Made by a program: the position numbers and the translations under genes
Notes under the pieces: generated by a model
What the model was told of the DNA's origin: nothing
Databases searched by the model: none
What the model saw: the letters and a program-made list of their open reading frames with translations, nothing else
Shown: piece by piece, positions 28,001 through 35,027 of the stretch
Layout of the letters: every line of letters starts with the position of its first letter
Position numbering within the stretch: the first letter of the stretch is position 1
Assembly: GCA_903813345.2 (NCBI GenBank)
Contig: CAIIXF020000007.1
Coordinates: 39,230,671-39,294,670 of the forward strand
DNA length: 64,000 nt
Source: Owenia fusiformis
Lineage: Eukaryota; Annelida; Polychaeta; Sabellida; Oweniidae
Direction: 5' to 3'

Positions 28001-31000
28001 CTATTTTGAATTTCTTCGGGTGGTCTAATATTGTCTATGTGACTTGTCCCTTCTTCTTTAGAGTAACTCCCAACAATATCGTCTATGATGAAAATTTCGA
28101 ATTTACTCACTCTACCATAGCTGTTTGTTGACCGGCTTTCTGTTGCCATGGTGATAGGACTGACATCAGTTTTAATATTTCGTTTATACAGCGTATGAAA
28201 CATCTTCATGTAAATCATGACCATAACGCTACTTGCGCAACATATACTTGGCCATATTACGTAGAGAAATCTTTTTTTCTTTGGAACTACGATATCCATT
28301 AACATTATAGCAATCATTAACAACCATGGTACCATTAACAAGAATAATGTCAACCTTGTCGTCAAGTACATATAAGGGTGTGTTAATCGAGCCAATCGAA
28401 TCCCTCCTATTATGCACAAGAGTACGGCACTCATCGATGTTGTGGGTAAATGTTGCAAATGTGTGTTCAGAATCGTCAATTCCTTTATCCCAAATCCGAG
28501 AGTCAGGCTCGCAATGATGATTTTAACCATCCCAATGATATGCACAACTGATAAGTTTATATGAAAATAGTTATCTCTGACGTGCAATTTCTTCACTCTA
28601 TACATGCCATATAGCCAATGTGTGTTTGCAACTATACCAATTGAGTACAAAACCATAACATACAATACCTCAGATGTCTTTGTGGATTTATTTACTTCTG
28701 CAATAGTGTCATTGTCTGTTTTCTGTGTTGAATTAATAAATTCCATTTTGATTTCTTTTTAAATGAATATCATGTAATTATTGATTATGAGCTTCTTTTC
28801 ATAATAAATTGTGAATTTATATCGGATGATTCCTTCGTAATTAATGTAGTTTATCACTCCTGACTGTTGAAGTGAGTAATGCCGTTAGGAATATTAGGAT
28901 ATTAAGAGCTGCAGGTATATAATGACTTCTACCGCTGCTGCTATTGGTTTAATATAATATGACAGTCCTACAAATACTACAGGATTGTAGCTTCTTAGTC
29001 AGAAGCAATACAGCAGTAAAACCTGTTGAATTGAACACCTCTTATTAAATAACACCTGTAATATGTAACTGTCACAGATTTTGAAGGTAACCCTCTCTGT
29101 TAGGAACACCTGACTACAAGTAAGGGGAGGCATCAAAAGTTCTGTTGAAAAACGTAGCTAATTAAGTTTAACCCTTGACACCCCCCTAAAATTTTCCAAA
29201 ATTTGACCGAGGTTGTTGGTTCACAAAGTTAGGGAAAACTTCTTATACATTTGTTGCCAAGTTGATAGAAAGTCACATCACATTTATTCATTTTTTATGA
29301 TTTTAGTTTTGCACTTTTACATCTCCAACATGCAATTACATGTAGCATAATAAATATGAAACTAAGTAAAACATACTTTTGTACTTTGTGATGCTTTTAG
29401 GTTAAGTTTGCACGTTTTCTTATATTTTATTTAGTTTGTAGTGAGCTTTTATTTTCTGTTGTTTAATTTAGCTCTTTTCTCTGCTTATAGGGTTCAGGTT
29501 TTTAATATTTTAGATCGTCATAGATTTTGTTTCTTTTCCTCTTGTCAGTCTGGTTTGGCTTTAATTTGAATGAGAACTATATCCAGGTGATGTAACTTTG
29601 AAGTATATGATCTTATTTTTATTATTATTGTCAAAGGTATGATGCTAAACGGACAAATAAACATATCCAAATACCAACCCGTATCCATCAGGTAATGATG
29701 TCATCATGACACACCATGTGTGTTTGCATGAACAACCACAAAATAGATTTTAATAATGCTTTGTTTATTGATGTTTTTTACATTCATTTGCTGTAATCTT
29801 TTATTTAAATTGAATTAATTGAATTGAATTGAATTTATTTATCATTCATTGTACAGTCCTTGCATCAAAATCCCAGTCAATCAATCAATCCAAAAAACAA
29901 TATGCCAAACAATGCATCAATCAATGCATCAATCAACAAAAGTCAGTTGACTTTCTTAGTAAAAACTCAGTAAACAAAGTATTTATTGTTATATTATATT
30001 TTTAACATGATTCAGTACAATGTACAAACTATATAGAGTTACACTAGAGTAGAAACTAGTATATACTATACTTGGTGTATGTGCTCGCACACAGAGGTTA
30101 AAACTGTATGTTTTTTCATAACTTATTTATTACTAGTATGTTTTTATGTGTGCTCTAATCTCAGTAGTGTGTGTGTGGGTTTAACAGTTGAGTGTGGATA
30201 TTAAACTTTTGATTAACACCATTGTGCTTATGTTATTCCCAGATGAGACAGACTCATCCTTGTGTACCCTCATTAGATTGAAATTGATACATGGAGGTTA
30301 AGATGATTACGGAGAAATGTTTTGTTTGTCATATTGAGTGAACATTTGGAATAACAAAAGATTTAATGATTAACATGATCACAATGATTGAGTTGACTTG
30401 TAGGTATTTAATAAATAGATAAATCTTATTATTGTATTATCTGTAAAATGAAGCCCACTGATTGGTCAGTTCTTGTACTGTACCAATCTGTATTGTTACT
30501 GAGGTTGTCCCCGTTGATCATCTCCGTCGCAATACAGAAAATATTGGTACGGAGGGGACAATCTCAGTAGCAATACAGAGGATAAAAATGTTATTGAATG
30601 ATTTGAAGTGCAGTACAGGATATATTCTGTCTCGATATTCTGTATTGGTACTCGCCTTCGTCTAATTCCAATACAGAATTTCTCGAGCAGAATATATCCT
30701 GTATTGCACTTCAAATCATTCAATAACTTATACGATAGAAAGCTCCATTTCTTTGGATGAACCGGTATCATTTGATTATTGATATTCATAATCTTCAGCA
30801 TAGAATGAGAGTATTTGGTACACAATGGGTCTATGGATAGGCGTTAAGTTAGTTCAACACTTTGACAAATAGAATCTGGGGAACTGTAATTTTTTCCAAT
30901 TAATCTAAATATTTTGACTAAACTAGGTCATGTACTATAATATGCCATTCTATTTAGAACTGAAATGTATTAACTGTGTCAAATTATTTAAAGAGGGTGT

Positions 31001-32606
31001 TGGACATTATTTCTTTTCATGTTAGACCATGGTTTTGGGATATATGGGGTATATTTTTCTTATAACAGGTTTACCATTAGAGTTTGATTTTCTTGCTAGG
31101 ATTCATTACAGTTTTTGGTCATTTCCCTTTTGCACTAAGTGCTTAGATATTCAATCATTATTGGGCATTATTGTATATTATAAACATGAAATCTTTTTAA
31201 GAATTCACATCATGCAAATCTACCTAAATCCGATTGTACGTTCATTTTCTATTGGGTGGCTGTGACATCTTTGGCTTGTATAGATTGATAATGAAAAGCT
31301 CCTTTTTCTTACAACATTTTATTATATACATTATGTATAGTTTTATTCATATGTATTTAGAAATAAAAGCTGCTATTTATTTATTTTATTGGTTTAATTA
31401 TTTTCATAGTATTCAGTGATCTCCACAGGATTTTCTCTCAAGTGGGTGCAAAATTCTCATGTTCACAATTCAGACCAAAAATGGTCAAAAAATCCCCATT
31501 TTCATGATTTTTCTAATTTCCAAGTGGGTGCAAATGGATTTTCAAGTGGGTGCTAGCTTATTTTCAAAATTTCAGATGTGTATTGCGCCCACTTGCTTTA
31601 ATGCTGGGGAGATCACTGGTATTATATGTATTTTATGATTAACGGCCTTGCTAATTGTTTTATTATAATATTATTAATTATTAAATTATAATTATCGCCA
31701 CCTTGGGAGAAATGTTCTCAGGGTATAAGTACTAGTTAAGAAGGCTTATTTTTACTATATTTACTTGAGCAATAGTGGCTGGCCAAAATGCTGGACCATT
31801 ATGGCCATTCATGCCCTTGTCCAGGGCCAATAAAAAGTTTGCACTTAGTCTTCAATAGGTGGCGATAAAACTAATGACCACATCTCAGCGGGCAACATAG
31901 TGAAATCTTGGCCCTCAGGCTGTTGCCCTTTGAAATGCTGGTATATATAAATATCATTTACATGTATGTTATAAATAACTGATTTACTAACTTTCATAAT
32001 ATTGTTTTATTAGAGTCTACATAAATATTATTATGTTATTTAACCCAAGACAGTGCATGTGCTATCGTAGAGTTGCCTTATGTCATTGCTTAATCATGTT
32101 TATTAGAGATATTGGCTGTTTATCAAAATCTTGATTTTCTTCATTATCGAAAACAGCTTGTATCCAAAACAATTTAACTACATACTGACATAGCAAGACG
32201 TCAAACAGAATATTAAAAGATCTTAAAGACTTAAAGAGACCTTATTATATGCATGTATAATGTACAATAAAACCTCTATTGGAGAGCACCTTCATAAAAG
32301 GAACGATTGTCAAAAGATAAGATTTTACAGTTTATGTATGCAGTTATATATAGATATTACGCTCTAATGAATGTCTTGTAATGTTTCAGCGTTGATCAAC
32401 GAATTGCTCCAGAGAATTACAAAAAGTCAAAAAAGGAAAAGCAAAAAGCGGAGCAGAGTTCAGAGAAAAAGACCAGTGAACCTATTGATATACACAAGGC
32501 ACCAGTTGTTAAACAGAGCATTCAACCAGTTGTCAAACAGAACACTAGTAGCCAGCCTGATACAAAAGGTGATCTAAACCAGAATGTTCATGAACGAGAG
32601 ACATAA
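1..32606 (+). CDS. PRUNE2: PRUNE2-like BCH-domain protein (11 exons, 5' end outside window)
   Basis: Spliced gene with exons at 1-4088, 8158-9303, 10289-10421, 11451-11579, 17632-17763, 20306-20464, 22774-22876, 23976-24107, 24324-24410, 24630-24728 and 32390-32606. Every junction is GT-AG and all phases agree (0,0,1,1,1,1,2,2,2,2). The visible product is about 2140 residues and ends at TAA 32604-32606. The last six exons encode a BCH domain (CRAL-TRIO-like) with landmarks [29 protein letters not shown] and [13 protein letters not shown], which match the BNIP2/caytaxin/PRUNE2 family. Known members act as cytosolic scaffolds in Rho signalling, trafficking and apoptosis. The very long acidic, repeat-rich part encoded by one giant exon before the BCH domain is the PRUNE2 layout. 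A DHH phosphoesterase part, if present, would lie upstream. A possible AATAAA lies at 32798-32803. The family call is firm; PRUNE2 over a lineage-specific paralogue is inference. Confidence 0.85.
1750..2410 (+). repeat. Coding repeat: DPF-motif cluster
   Basis: Degenerate 20-25-residue coding repeats of the form [13 protein letters not shown]. Nine intact DPF tripeptides occur here, plus decayed forms (DRF, DPS, GPF, DPL). A tenth DPF opens the second FTPQNSF repeat. DPF is a known short ligand of the AP-2 alpha-adaptin appendage. Confidence 0.8.
3350..3900 (+). repeat. Coding repeat: four amphipathic AKAP-like helices
   Basis: Four phase-locked segments: [16 protein letters not shown] (about 3356), [16 protein letters not shown] (about 3573), [16 protein letters not shown] (about 3765) and [16 protein letters not shown] (about 3847). 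They are separated by acidic Asn/Gln-rich linkers. Spacing of small and hydrophobic residues is conserved while other positions vary. Confidence 0.7.
4165..4530 (+). repeat. Degenerate tandem repeat (AATAAGC core)
   Basis: About 13 copies of a roughly 24-30-bp unit around an AATAAGCTTGAG-type core, decaying towards the right. The array begins within 80 bp of the giant exon's donor. Confidence 0.8.
6863..7490 (+). mobile_element. Decayed mariner-like element
   Basis: At 7033-7190 a frame reads [20 protein letters not shown] followed by HYVE, which resembles the C-terminal tail of mariner-family transposases (F..W..R..KC...G.Y.E). The right edge GAACACCCTGTATA at 7476-7489 looks like a mariner terminus. 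The left part contains an inverted repeat of about 32 bp (6863-6894 against 7045-7077). No catalytic core and no clear left terminus were found, so this is a remnant. Confidence 0.4.
8158..9303 (+). CDS. PRUNE2: PRUNE2-like exon 2 (10-residue repeat exon)
   Basis: Acceptor TTTCAG at 8152-8157 and donor GTAAGA at 9304; 382 codons, phase 0 at both ends, so skipping it would keep the frame. The encoded protein is acidic and Ser/Thr/Val-rich. Its centre is a 10-residue tandem repeat with consensus ESAVTKxETP, about 12 copies between 8759 and 9145, coded by a 30-bp minisatellite. Looser 'S-A-V-D' phrases precede it. No domain is recognised; it probably forms a disordered linker between the giant exon and the BCH part. 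Confidence 0.8.
8759..9145 (+). repeat. 30-bp coding minisatellite
   Basis: About 12-13 tandem copies of a 30-bp unit, in frame within PRUNE2-like exon 2, encoding ESAVTKxETP. Copies differ mainly at the x position (I, N, K, S) and by A/T changes. Confidence 0.9.
9316..9455 (+). repeat. Dispersed paired-terminus element (AGTAAAACCTG family)
   Basis: Opens with ACAGTAAAACCTGGAACAC and ends near ACTTTACAGGTCTCAC, with GTGTTCCACT repeats between. Related sequences occur at about 7830, 10220, 11645, 17787, 22946, 29013 and 32268, so this is a dispersed family in these introns. Confidence 0.55.
9661..9886. mobile_element. Short TIR element (MITE), 226 bp
   Basis: Perfect 15-bp terminal inverted repeats: AGGGCTCTCACCAGG at 9661-9675 and its complement at 9872-9886. 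There is no coding capacity and no clear target-site duplication. It lies in PRUNE2-like intron 2. Confidence 0.6.
10289..10421 (+). CDS. PRUNE2: PRUNE2-like exon 3
   Basis: Acceptor TTTTTCAG ends at 10288; donor GTGAGA starts at 10422; enters in phase 0 and leaves in phase 1. Encodes an acidic linker ([18 protein letters not shown], then [20 protein letters not shown]). The frame joins exactly to exons 2 and 4. Confidence 0.75.
10618..10823 (-). mobile_element. CAGTGATCTCC-ended MITE, copy 1
   Basis: Begins CAGTGATCTCC and ends GGAGATCACTG, 206 bp. The interior, with its GCACCCAC phrases, is the reverse complement of the copy at 31414-31618. Confidence 0.75.
11451..11579 (+). CDS. PRUNE2: PRUNE2-like exon 4
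   Basis: Acceptor CTTTAACAG ends at 11450; donor GTAGCT starts at 11580; phase 1 on both sides. Encodes a short basic patch ([11 protein letters not shown]) followed by the acidic [20 protein letters not shown]. The mix of a basic patch then an acidic Ser-rich run is usual for the linker before a BCH domain. Phase-1 symmetry makes it skippable in frame. Confidence 0.75.
11645..12144 (+). repeat. 41-bp satellite inside a paired-terminus element
   Basis: Opens GAAACCTGTATTTATCCGAA and closes GTGTTCGGATGAAACAAG then TTTTACTGT. Between them are about ten 41-bp tandem copies around GGAACACCTATAGACTCATA, at 11702, 11743, 11784 and onward. It lies in intron 4. Confidence 0.8.
12328..12897. mobile_element. 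Nested MITEs
   Basis: The outer element has inverted repeats of about 35 bp: AATAGACCTTTCTAAAAATC onward at the left, the complement of GGAATGGTCTATTA at the right. It has TA dinucleotides at the edges. Inside, 12396-12762 has its own ends (ACAGGGAGATATGCC against ACAGGAAGATATGCC) and an interior of degenerate TAGTACTAAATGAGTACTCA repeats. Non-coding. Confidence 0.6.
12898..14627. other. Intronic sequence without recognised features
   Basis: Part of PRUNE2-like intron 4. AT-rich, with only short chance open frames on either strand; I see no repeat or exon-like splice pair here. Confidence 0.5.
14636..16338. mobile_element. hAT-type element with 8-bp target duplication
   Basis: Perfect 15-bp terminal inverted repeats (TAGTGTTGTCGCGAT and complement) flanked by an exact 8-bp duplication CTAATTGT at 14628-14635 and 16339-16346. 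An 8-bp duplication is the hAT signature. The ends are rich in CATCGATG and ATCGCGAT. There is no transposase; most of the interior is an inserted pearl-like element. Confidence 0.85.
14999..16199 (+). mobile_element. Pearl/CvA-like (HINE-type) non-autonomous element
   Basis: Subterminal inverted repeats ATCCCACCGAAC (14999-15010) and GTTCGGTGGGAT (16188-16199). About seven core copies are marked by GGCNGCCATTTTGAAATT (at about 15098, 15200, 15417, 15562, 15708, 15857 and 16001), settling to a period near 145 bp. An ACGG microsatellite follows at 16124-16163. Core array, then tetranucleotide microsatellite, then subterminal repeats is the layout of bivalve pearl/CvA elements, non-autonomous relatives of Helentrons. 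It sits inside the hAT element. Confidence 0.7.
16347..17631. other. Intronic sequence without recognised features
   Basis: End of PRUNE2-like intron 4 (11580-17631). No exon, repeat or element was recognised apart from low-complexity AT tracts. Confidence 0.5.
17632..17763 (+). CDS. PRUNE2: PRUNE2-like exon 5
   Basis: Acceptor CCTTTCAG ends at 17631; donor GTAGGC starts at 17764; phase 1 on both sides. Encodes [20 protein letters not shown] and then [20 protein letters not shown], acidic and Thr-Pro rich. It could be phosphorylated at its TP sites, but that is inference. Confidence 0.8.
17787..18882 (+). repeat. 17-bp satellite inside a paired-terminus element
   Basis: Opens AAAACCTGTTTAAGTGGAAC and closes GGTTTTACTGTC. 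Roughly 50 or more copies of a 17-bp unit (GTGTTCCACTTACAATG) lie between, from about 17935. It lies in intron 5. Because 17 is not a multiple of three, all three frames stay open for stretches and mimic Cys/Trp-rich proteins. Confidence 0.9.
19012..19167. mobile_element. Short TIR element, about 156 bp
   Basis: Begins CCCTGCTATAAGCAG and ends TTATAGCAGAGGG; an inner CCCGATTAA is also mirrored. It contains several CpG-rich phrases (TACGTCATCGGCGC). Non-coding, in intron 5. Confidence 0.5.
20306..20464 (+). CDS. PRUNE2: PRUNE2-like exon 6 (start of BCH region)
   Basis: Acceptor ATTTTCAG ends at 20305; donor GTAAGA starts at 20465; phase 1 to phase 1. Encodes [20 protein letters not shown] followed by [17 protein letters not shown], the start of the BCH domain. 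The REEWEEQ segment is a tryptophan in an acidic setting. Vertebrate BNIP2 and caytaxin carry a W-acidic kinesin-light-chain motif ahead of the BCH domain, so an equivalent role is possible but unproven. Confidence 0.9.
21066..21413 (+). repeat. Long dispersed element, copy A
   Basis: Starts AAGTTATTGAGTGATTTGAA and ends near GACCAATCAGAGGGCTTCAT. It contains an internal foldback of the GATTTGAAGTGCAATACAGG arm. The reverse complement of the whole element recurs at 30448-30735. Copy A is in intron 6. Confidence 0.75.
21835..22773 (+). repeat. 93-bp tandem array copying the exon 7 acceptor
   Basis: Nine copies of a 93-bp unit, each ending in a pyrimidine-rich tract, TAG, and the first 41 nt of exon 7. 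The decoy AG positions are 21874, 21967, 22060, 22153, 22246, 22340, 22433, 22526 and 22619; the true one is 22773. Because 93 is 31 codons, the array also reads as an open frame of about 160 residues, which is not a protein. Confidence 0.92.
22774..22876 (+). CDS. PRUNE2: PRUNE2-like exon 7 (BCH core)
   Basis: Acceptor TTTGTAG ends at 22773; donor GTAAGT starts at 22877; enters phase 1, leaves phase 2. Encodes [19 protein letters not shown] and [11 protein letters not shown], a core BCH segment. This is the only copy of the repeated acceptor region that continues past 41 nt into a full exon. The nine upstream decoy copies diverge right after the codons for AIIxxC and meet in-frame stops. Confidence 0.92.
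22999..23160 (+). repeat. Dispersed 150-bp repeat, copy 1
   Basis: Marked by GGTTTTGGGATATATAGGGT, TTCTTATGACAGATTTACAC and AGTCACCCTTCCCTTTGGCA. Same-orientation copies are at 26920-27050 and 31003-31165 (more diverged). It lies in intron 7. Confidence 0.75.
23976..24107 (+). CDS. PRUNE2: PRUNE2-like exon 8 (BCH core)
   Basis: Acceptor ATTTCCAG ends at 23975; donor GTAACT starts at 24108; phase 2 to phase 2. Encodes [20 protein letters not shown] and [16 protein letters not shown], closely matching the second part of the BCH domain in BNIP2 and caytaxin. Confidence 0.92.
24324..24410 (+). CDS. PRUNE2: PRUNE2-like exon 9 (BCH core)
   Basis: Acceptor CTCACAG ends at 24323; donor GTACAA starts at 24411; phase 2 to phase 2, 87 nt. 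Encodes [20 protein letters not shown] and MMSKPFIS, matching the LLLVHPxxWL segment typical of BCH and Sec14-like folds. Confidence 0.92.
24630..24728 (+). CDS. PRUNE2: PRUNE2-like exon 10 (BCH core)
   Basis: Acceptor TTTTCAG ends at 24629; donor GTAAGT starts at 24729; phase 2 to phase 2, 99 nt. Encodes [20 protein letters not shown] then [13 protein letters not shown], the end of the BCH fold. Confidence 0.92.
24729..27451 (+). other. PRUNE2-like intron 10, part before the nested gene
   Basis: AT-rich, no exon recognised. It contains the dispersed repeat copy at 26920-27050 and the short CCATC/CTGT tract before it. The BCH frame joins exon 10 directly to exon 11, so no coding exon is missing here. 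Confidence 0.5.
26920..27050 (+). repeat. Dispersed 150-bp repeat, copy 2
   Basis: Same landmarks as copy 1 at 22999, in the same orientation, within intron 10. Just upstream (26765-26850) is a CCATC/CTGT-rich tract resembling the microsatellite tail of a pearl-like element. Confidence 0.7.
27472..28746 (-). CDS. Orphan rhodopsin-like GPCR, single exon, nested in PRUNE2-like intron 10
   Basis: A 424-residue intronless frame with seven hydrophobic segments at about residues 26-48, 60-85, 103-128, 131-154, 160-186, 340-366 and 385-406. The extracellular N-terminus has three N-glycosylation sequons (N5, N12, N19). The DRY position after helix 3 is altered (RLARLTHPY). Helix 7 ends YNIIPIISY, a variant of NPxxY, followed by a basic and Cys-rich tail (KCYCCYRH) that could be palmitoylated. 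The third intracellular loop is about 150 residues, Ser/Thr/Lys rich. The start ATG (28746) follows an in-frame region with no earlier Met. AATAAA lies only 15 bp past the stop (27457-27452). The ligand is not inferable; lineage-specific peptide or amine receptors are both possible. Confidence 0.75.
   Translation of the reverse strand: MEFINSTQKTDNDTIAEVNKSTKTSEVLYVMVLYSIGIVANTHWLYGMYRVKKLHVRDNYFHINLSVVHIIGMVKIIIASLTLGFGIKELTILNTHLQHLPTTSMSAVLLCIIGGIRLARLTHPYMYLTTRLTLFLLMVPWLLMIAIMLMDIVVPKKKRFLYVIWPSICCASSVMVMIYMKMFHTLYKRNIKTDVSPITMATESRSTNSYGRVSKFEIFIIDDIVGSYSKEEGTSHIDNIRPPEEIQNSESLNKEMKKSAKKTQMIHTKSTIPKTIGETSLSSHSTSSIKNTIAETSFTISHLAGTNLNAKEDITKKKTIKIPNTNVKRMEDAHMLLVKEYRMIVINSLVVLLISLMHMIALSFISWREGQEINGVPYAKLPTWIGHMHIHIMFITYNIIPIISYIKSDDLRKELRKCYCCYRH
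28747..30447. other. Intron 10 sequence, possible GPCR 5' flank
   Basis: Upstream flank of the nested GPCR gene; no TATA box stands out. It contains a paired-terminus element (29013-29116, CAGTAAAACCTGTTGAATTG) and a TTGAA/ATTGAATT microsatellite (about 29812-29840). Nothing else is recognised. Confidence 0.45.
30448..30735 (-). repeat. Long dispersed element, copy B (inverted)
   Basis: Reverse-complement relative of 21066-21413. The right half is a strong hairpin: about 40-nt arms at 30586-30628 and 30689-30728 sharing AGGATATATTCTG, with a loop of about 60 nt. It lies in intron 10. Confidence 0.75.
31003..31165 (+). repeat. Dispersed 150-bp repeat, copy 3
   Basis: Shares GGTTTTGGGATATATGGGGT and TTTTCTTATAACAGGTTTAC with the other two copies but is more diverged. 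Same orientation, intron 10. Confidence 0.65.
31414..31618 (+). mobile_element. CAGTGATCTCC-ended MITE, copy 2
   Basis: 205 bp with termini CAGTGATCTCC and GGAGATCACTG, flanked on both sides by GTATT (31409-31413 and 31619-31623), a possible 5-bp target duplication. It lies in intron 10 in opposite orientation to copy 1. Confidence 0.75.
31694..31866. mobile_element. Possible short TIR element
   Basis: ATCGCCACCT at 31694-31703 is mirrored by AGGTGGCGAT at 31857-31866, giving a 173-bp non-coding unit. No target duplication was recognised. Confidence 0.4.
32268..32331 (+). repeat. Minimal paired-terminus element
   Basis: A 64-bp unit opening CAATAAAACCTCTATTGGAG and closing AAGATTTTACAG, ending 58 bp before the terminal PRUNE2-like exon. 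It appears to be a short member of the AGTAAAACCTG family without a satellite inside. Confidence 0.45.
32390..32606 (+). CDS. PRUNE2: PRUNE2-like terminal exon 11
   Basis: Acceptor TGTTTCAG ends at 32389. It enters in phase 2 and reads [20 protein letters not shown], then a Lys/Gln-rich tail, to TAA at 32604-32606. BNIP2-family proteins similarly follow the domain with a VDQ-type junction and a charged tail. The intron before it is 7.66 kb and contains an antisense GPCR gene. A candidate AATAAA is at 32798-32803. Confidence 0.85.
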
Positions 32607-33071
32607 ATGAATGGGATTTTCATGAACAAGAGACATACATGAACGGGTGTTCATGAACAAGAGACAAAGGTGAACAGTACATGTCTCCTGTGGTTTCATA
32701 CAGTGTCAAAGATATCCCAACAGGGATAAGCCCAGGAGCAGTGTACTTTTAAATGATGTCATTACCTGAAATAATTGTGAAATTAAATTCACATGTGAAT
32801 AAAATCAAAATATTTAGGGATAATTCCACAAAGTTCCCTGGCTATGGATCCAAGTCTTTTTGTCCATGTTGTTTGACCAGTGGAAGATACATATTTATGT
32901 AAAACTTTATTATGGTAGAGCAGATCAATAGTCAAATCTGTTCTTGTTGAAATGGACAGCCTTTTTATAAAAGGATGATTTGTACATGTACGTGGTTATC
33001 ATCAATATTTGGCATGTTTTTACTAAATGTATGCACTCATCATTGGAATCTGCCTTTTATATGTATAGGAT

Positions 33072-33203
33072 ATCCTATGATTTTGAGGAATATCATTTTT
33101 ATCTACGAGGTGATATTGATATCTGAATGAGAGAGCGAAGCGAACGAGTGCATATATCAATATCACCGAGTAGATTAAAATGATATTCTGAAAAATCATA
33201 GAA
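33072..33203. repeat. Foldback hairpin 1
   Basis: Arms of about 50 nt (left CCTATGATTTTGAGGAATAT onward, right ending ATTCTGAAAAATCATAGA) around a loop with GAGAGAGCGAAGCGAACGAG. The structure resembles 51950-52073 and 54674-54817. Confidence 0.7.
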
Positions 33204-33935
33204 TGTTCTTATTATCATATACTTACTAGTAGTGTACTTTATGTATAATATCATTGAAAATTAAATTTCATGTCAAATAATTCAATTTGGTGGTAAATCA
33301 ACAAGTGGAGTATATCGTCACGATATCCTCCGCATACTGGTTTTCCGGAGTATATCGTTGCGATATACTCCGGCTATTTATTTTGCCAATAGATATCAAA
33401 TTTATTTTTTAATGTTAGTATACATTTAGTACACTAAGTGTAGGATAATGTCTTATATTGATTTTAGATTATACATATCTGTTTAAATACAGTCAGATTA
33501 TGTATAACAGATATACGAGTGTGGATTATAATTGAAAACGATTGTAAAAAGCTTTAAAAATGAGATTGCTCAACAGTTCAACGTTACTTAGTAAGCATAT
33601 AGTCTATTTTTGATTGAGTTAATTAGAAAATAAATGTCTGAATTCCAAAATGGTGAACTTGTATAAAGGCTTTGTGGTTTTGATCTTGCCTTAATGTCAG
33701 AAGCTTTCTTGACTGAAAATTACTAATTTTAAATGCTTGTGTATAAATCTGTATTGTATATTACTCAATGTGTAAAATAGTATTTTATTGGTGAATAAAA
33801 AAATCAGACATATCTGTGAAGAAAATAATATTGGTTTGTTTTATATGTTTAAGGTATATTATTAAGGTTATATTATGGGGAACGGATAATTCCCTATGGA
33901 AATATCCTATTGGATAAAAACCATATTCAATGGAG

Positions 33936-34140
33936 GCTTTTCCATATAGCTTTGAAATCTTGTTGAAGTCTCGTTTTAATGAGATTTTAGGAGATCTGCA
34001 TTTTTAACCACTAAAGACTAGTATTTTATTCTATTTGATGGCATATTTGAATTATATGTGTAATTTATATCTAAAAAACTTTGATTTGCACAATTATTTA
34101 CCTTTATTCAAAGACGGGTGGGCTAAATCCCCATTGACAC
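33936..34140 (+). repeat. Dispersed repeat pair, copy 1
   Basis: Shares AATGAGATTTTAGGAGATCT, TTTACCTTTATTCAAA and TAAATCCCCATTGACA in the same order and orientation with 40568-40797. The family is unknown. Confidence 0.7.
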
Positions 34141-34418
34141 AATGCTGAAAAACCTTCATTTACTCTTATAAGGATCACAATTTTAATGTGAAATCACAAT
34201 CCACATGTCAATAATATCATACAGTTACATTCCAAAGTTGATCCAAATGGAATTACTTGTTAAATCAAGAAATTAAGTGACTTGCCATTGAGTTGGCATT
34301 TATCTAGCCCTACCAATGCCCATGATGCCATCTATTTTTCCATTTATATGGAAAAGGGTCAATTCCCAACCAGGAAATAAATGTTTTATACCATGATATT
34401 GAATGATTGAGTGATGAT

Positions 34419-35027
34419 TTAAAGGAATATTCCTTGCCAGACCCTTTCTCTCTTGATATGGTAGCTATAATCATATATATAGTTTCCATATTTAGCAAAA
34501 CATGGGAAAATGTTTTATATGGTCAATATTGATCATTTAAAAATAAAGTGCTTATTTCCAGTGAGCTGCCATCTTTTAAGATTTCTTGCAGGAAGTGATG
34601 TCATCAACTCTCAACTTCTACAACCTTGCCCATAACAGTATAGGAAAGTAGCACAAAATCACTTCTAGACAAGTGATCATTACTTTCTGTGCAAAAAATA
34701 TTTCAGGGCTTGTCAACTTAGAATAAAAGAAGAGATTTTCAGAAGGATAAAATAAGATACAAAGTTGAAAAAGAATATTTAGCTGGTTTTGTAATTCTTA
34801 ATAGCTCCTCACCTAATGCTATATGCAAAGTTGAGAGTCGATGACATCACTTCCTGTGTGAAATTTTAAAAGATGGCAGCTTACTGGAATTGAGCATCAC
34901 ATTTCTAAGTGATCAAATTTGACCATATCAAAACATATTTGCGTGTTTTGCTAAACATGGCAAGCATATATTTGGTTATAGCTACCATATGAGGAGAGAG
35001 ATGGTTTGGTAAGGAATATTCCTTTAA
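34419..35027. mobile_element. Foldback element with about 200-bp arms
   Basis: Opens TTAAAGGAATATTCC and closes GGAATATTCCTTTAA. The arms (34419-34630 and 34815-35027) mirror each other imperfectly, including the GCTGCCATCTTTTAAGA and GATGTCATCAACTCTCAACT phrases. The spacer is about 185 bp. Non-coding. Confidence 0.75.
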
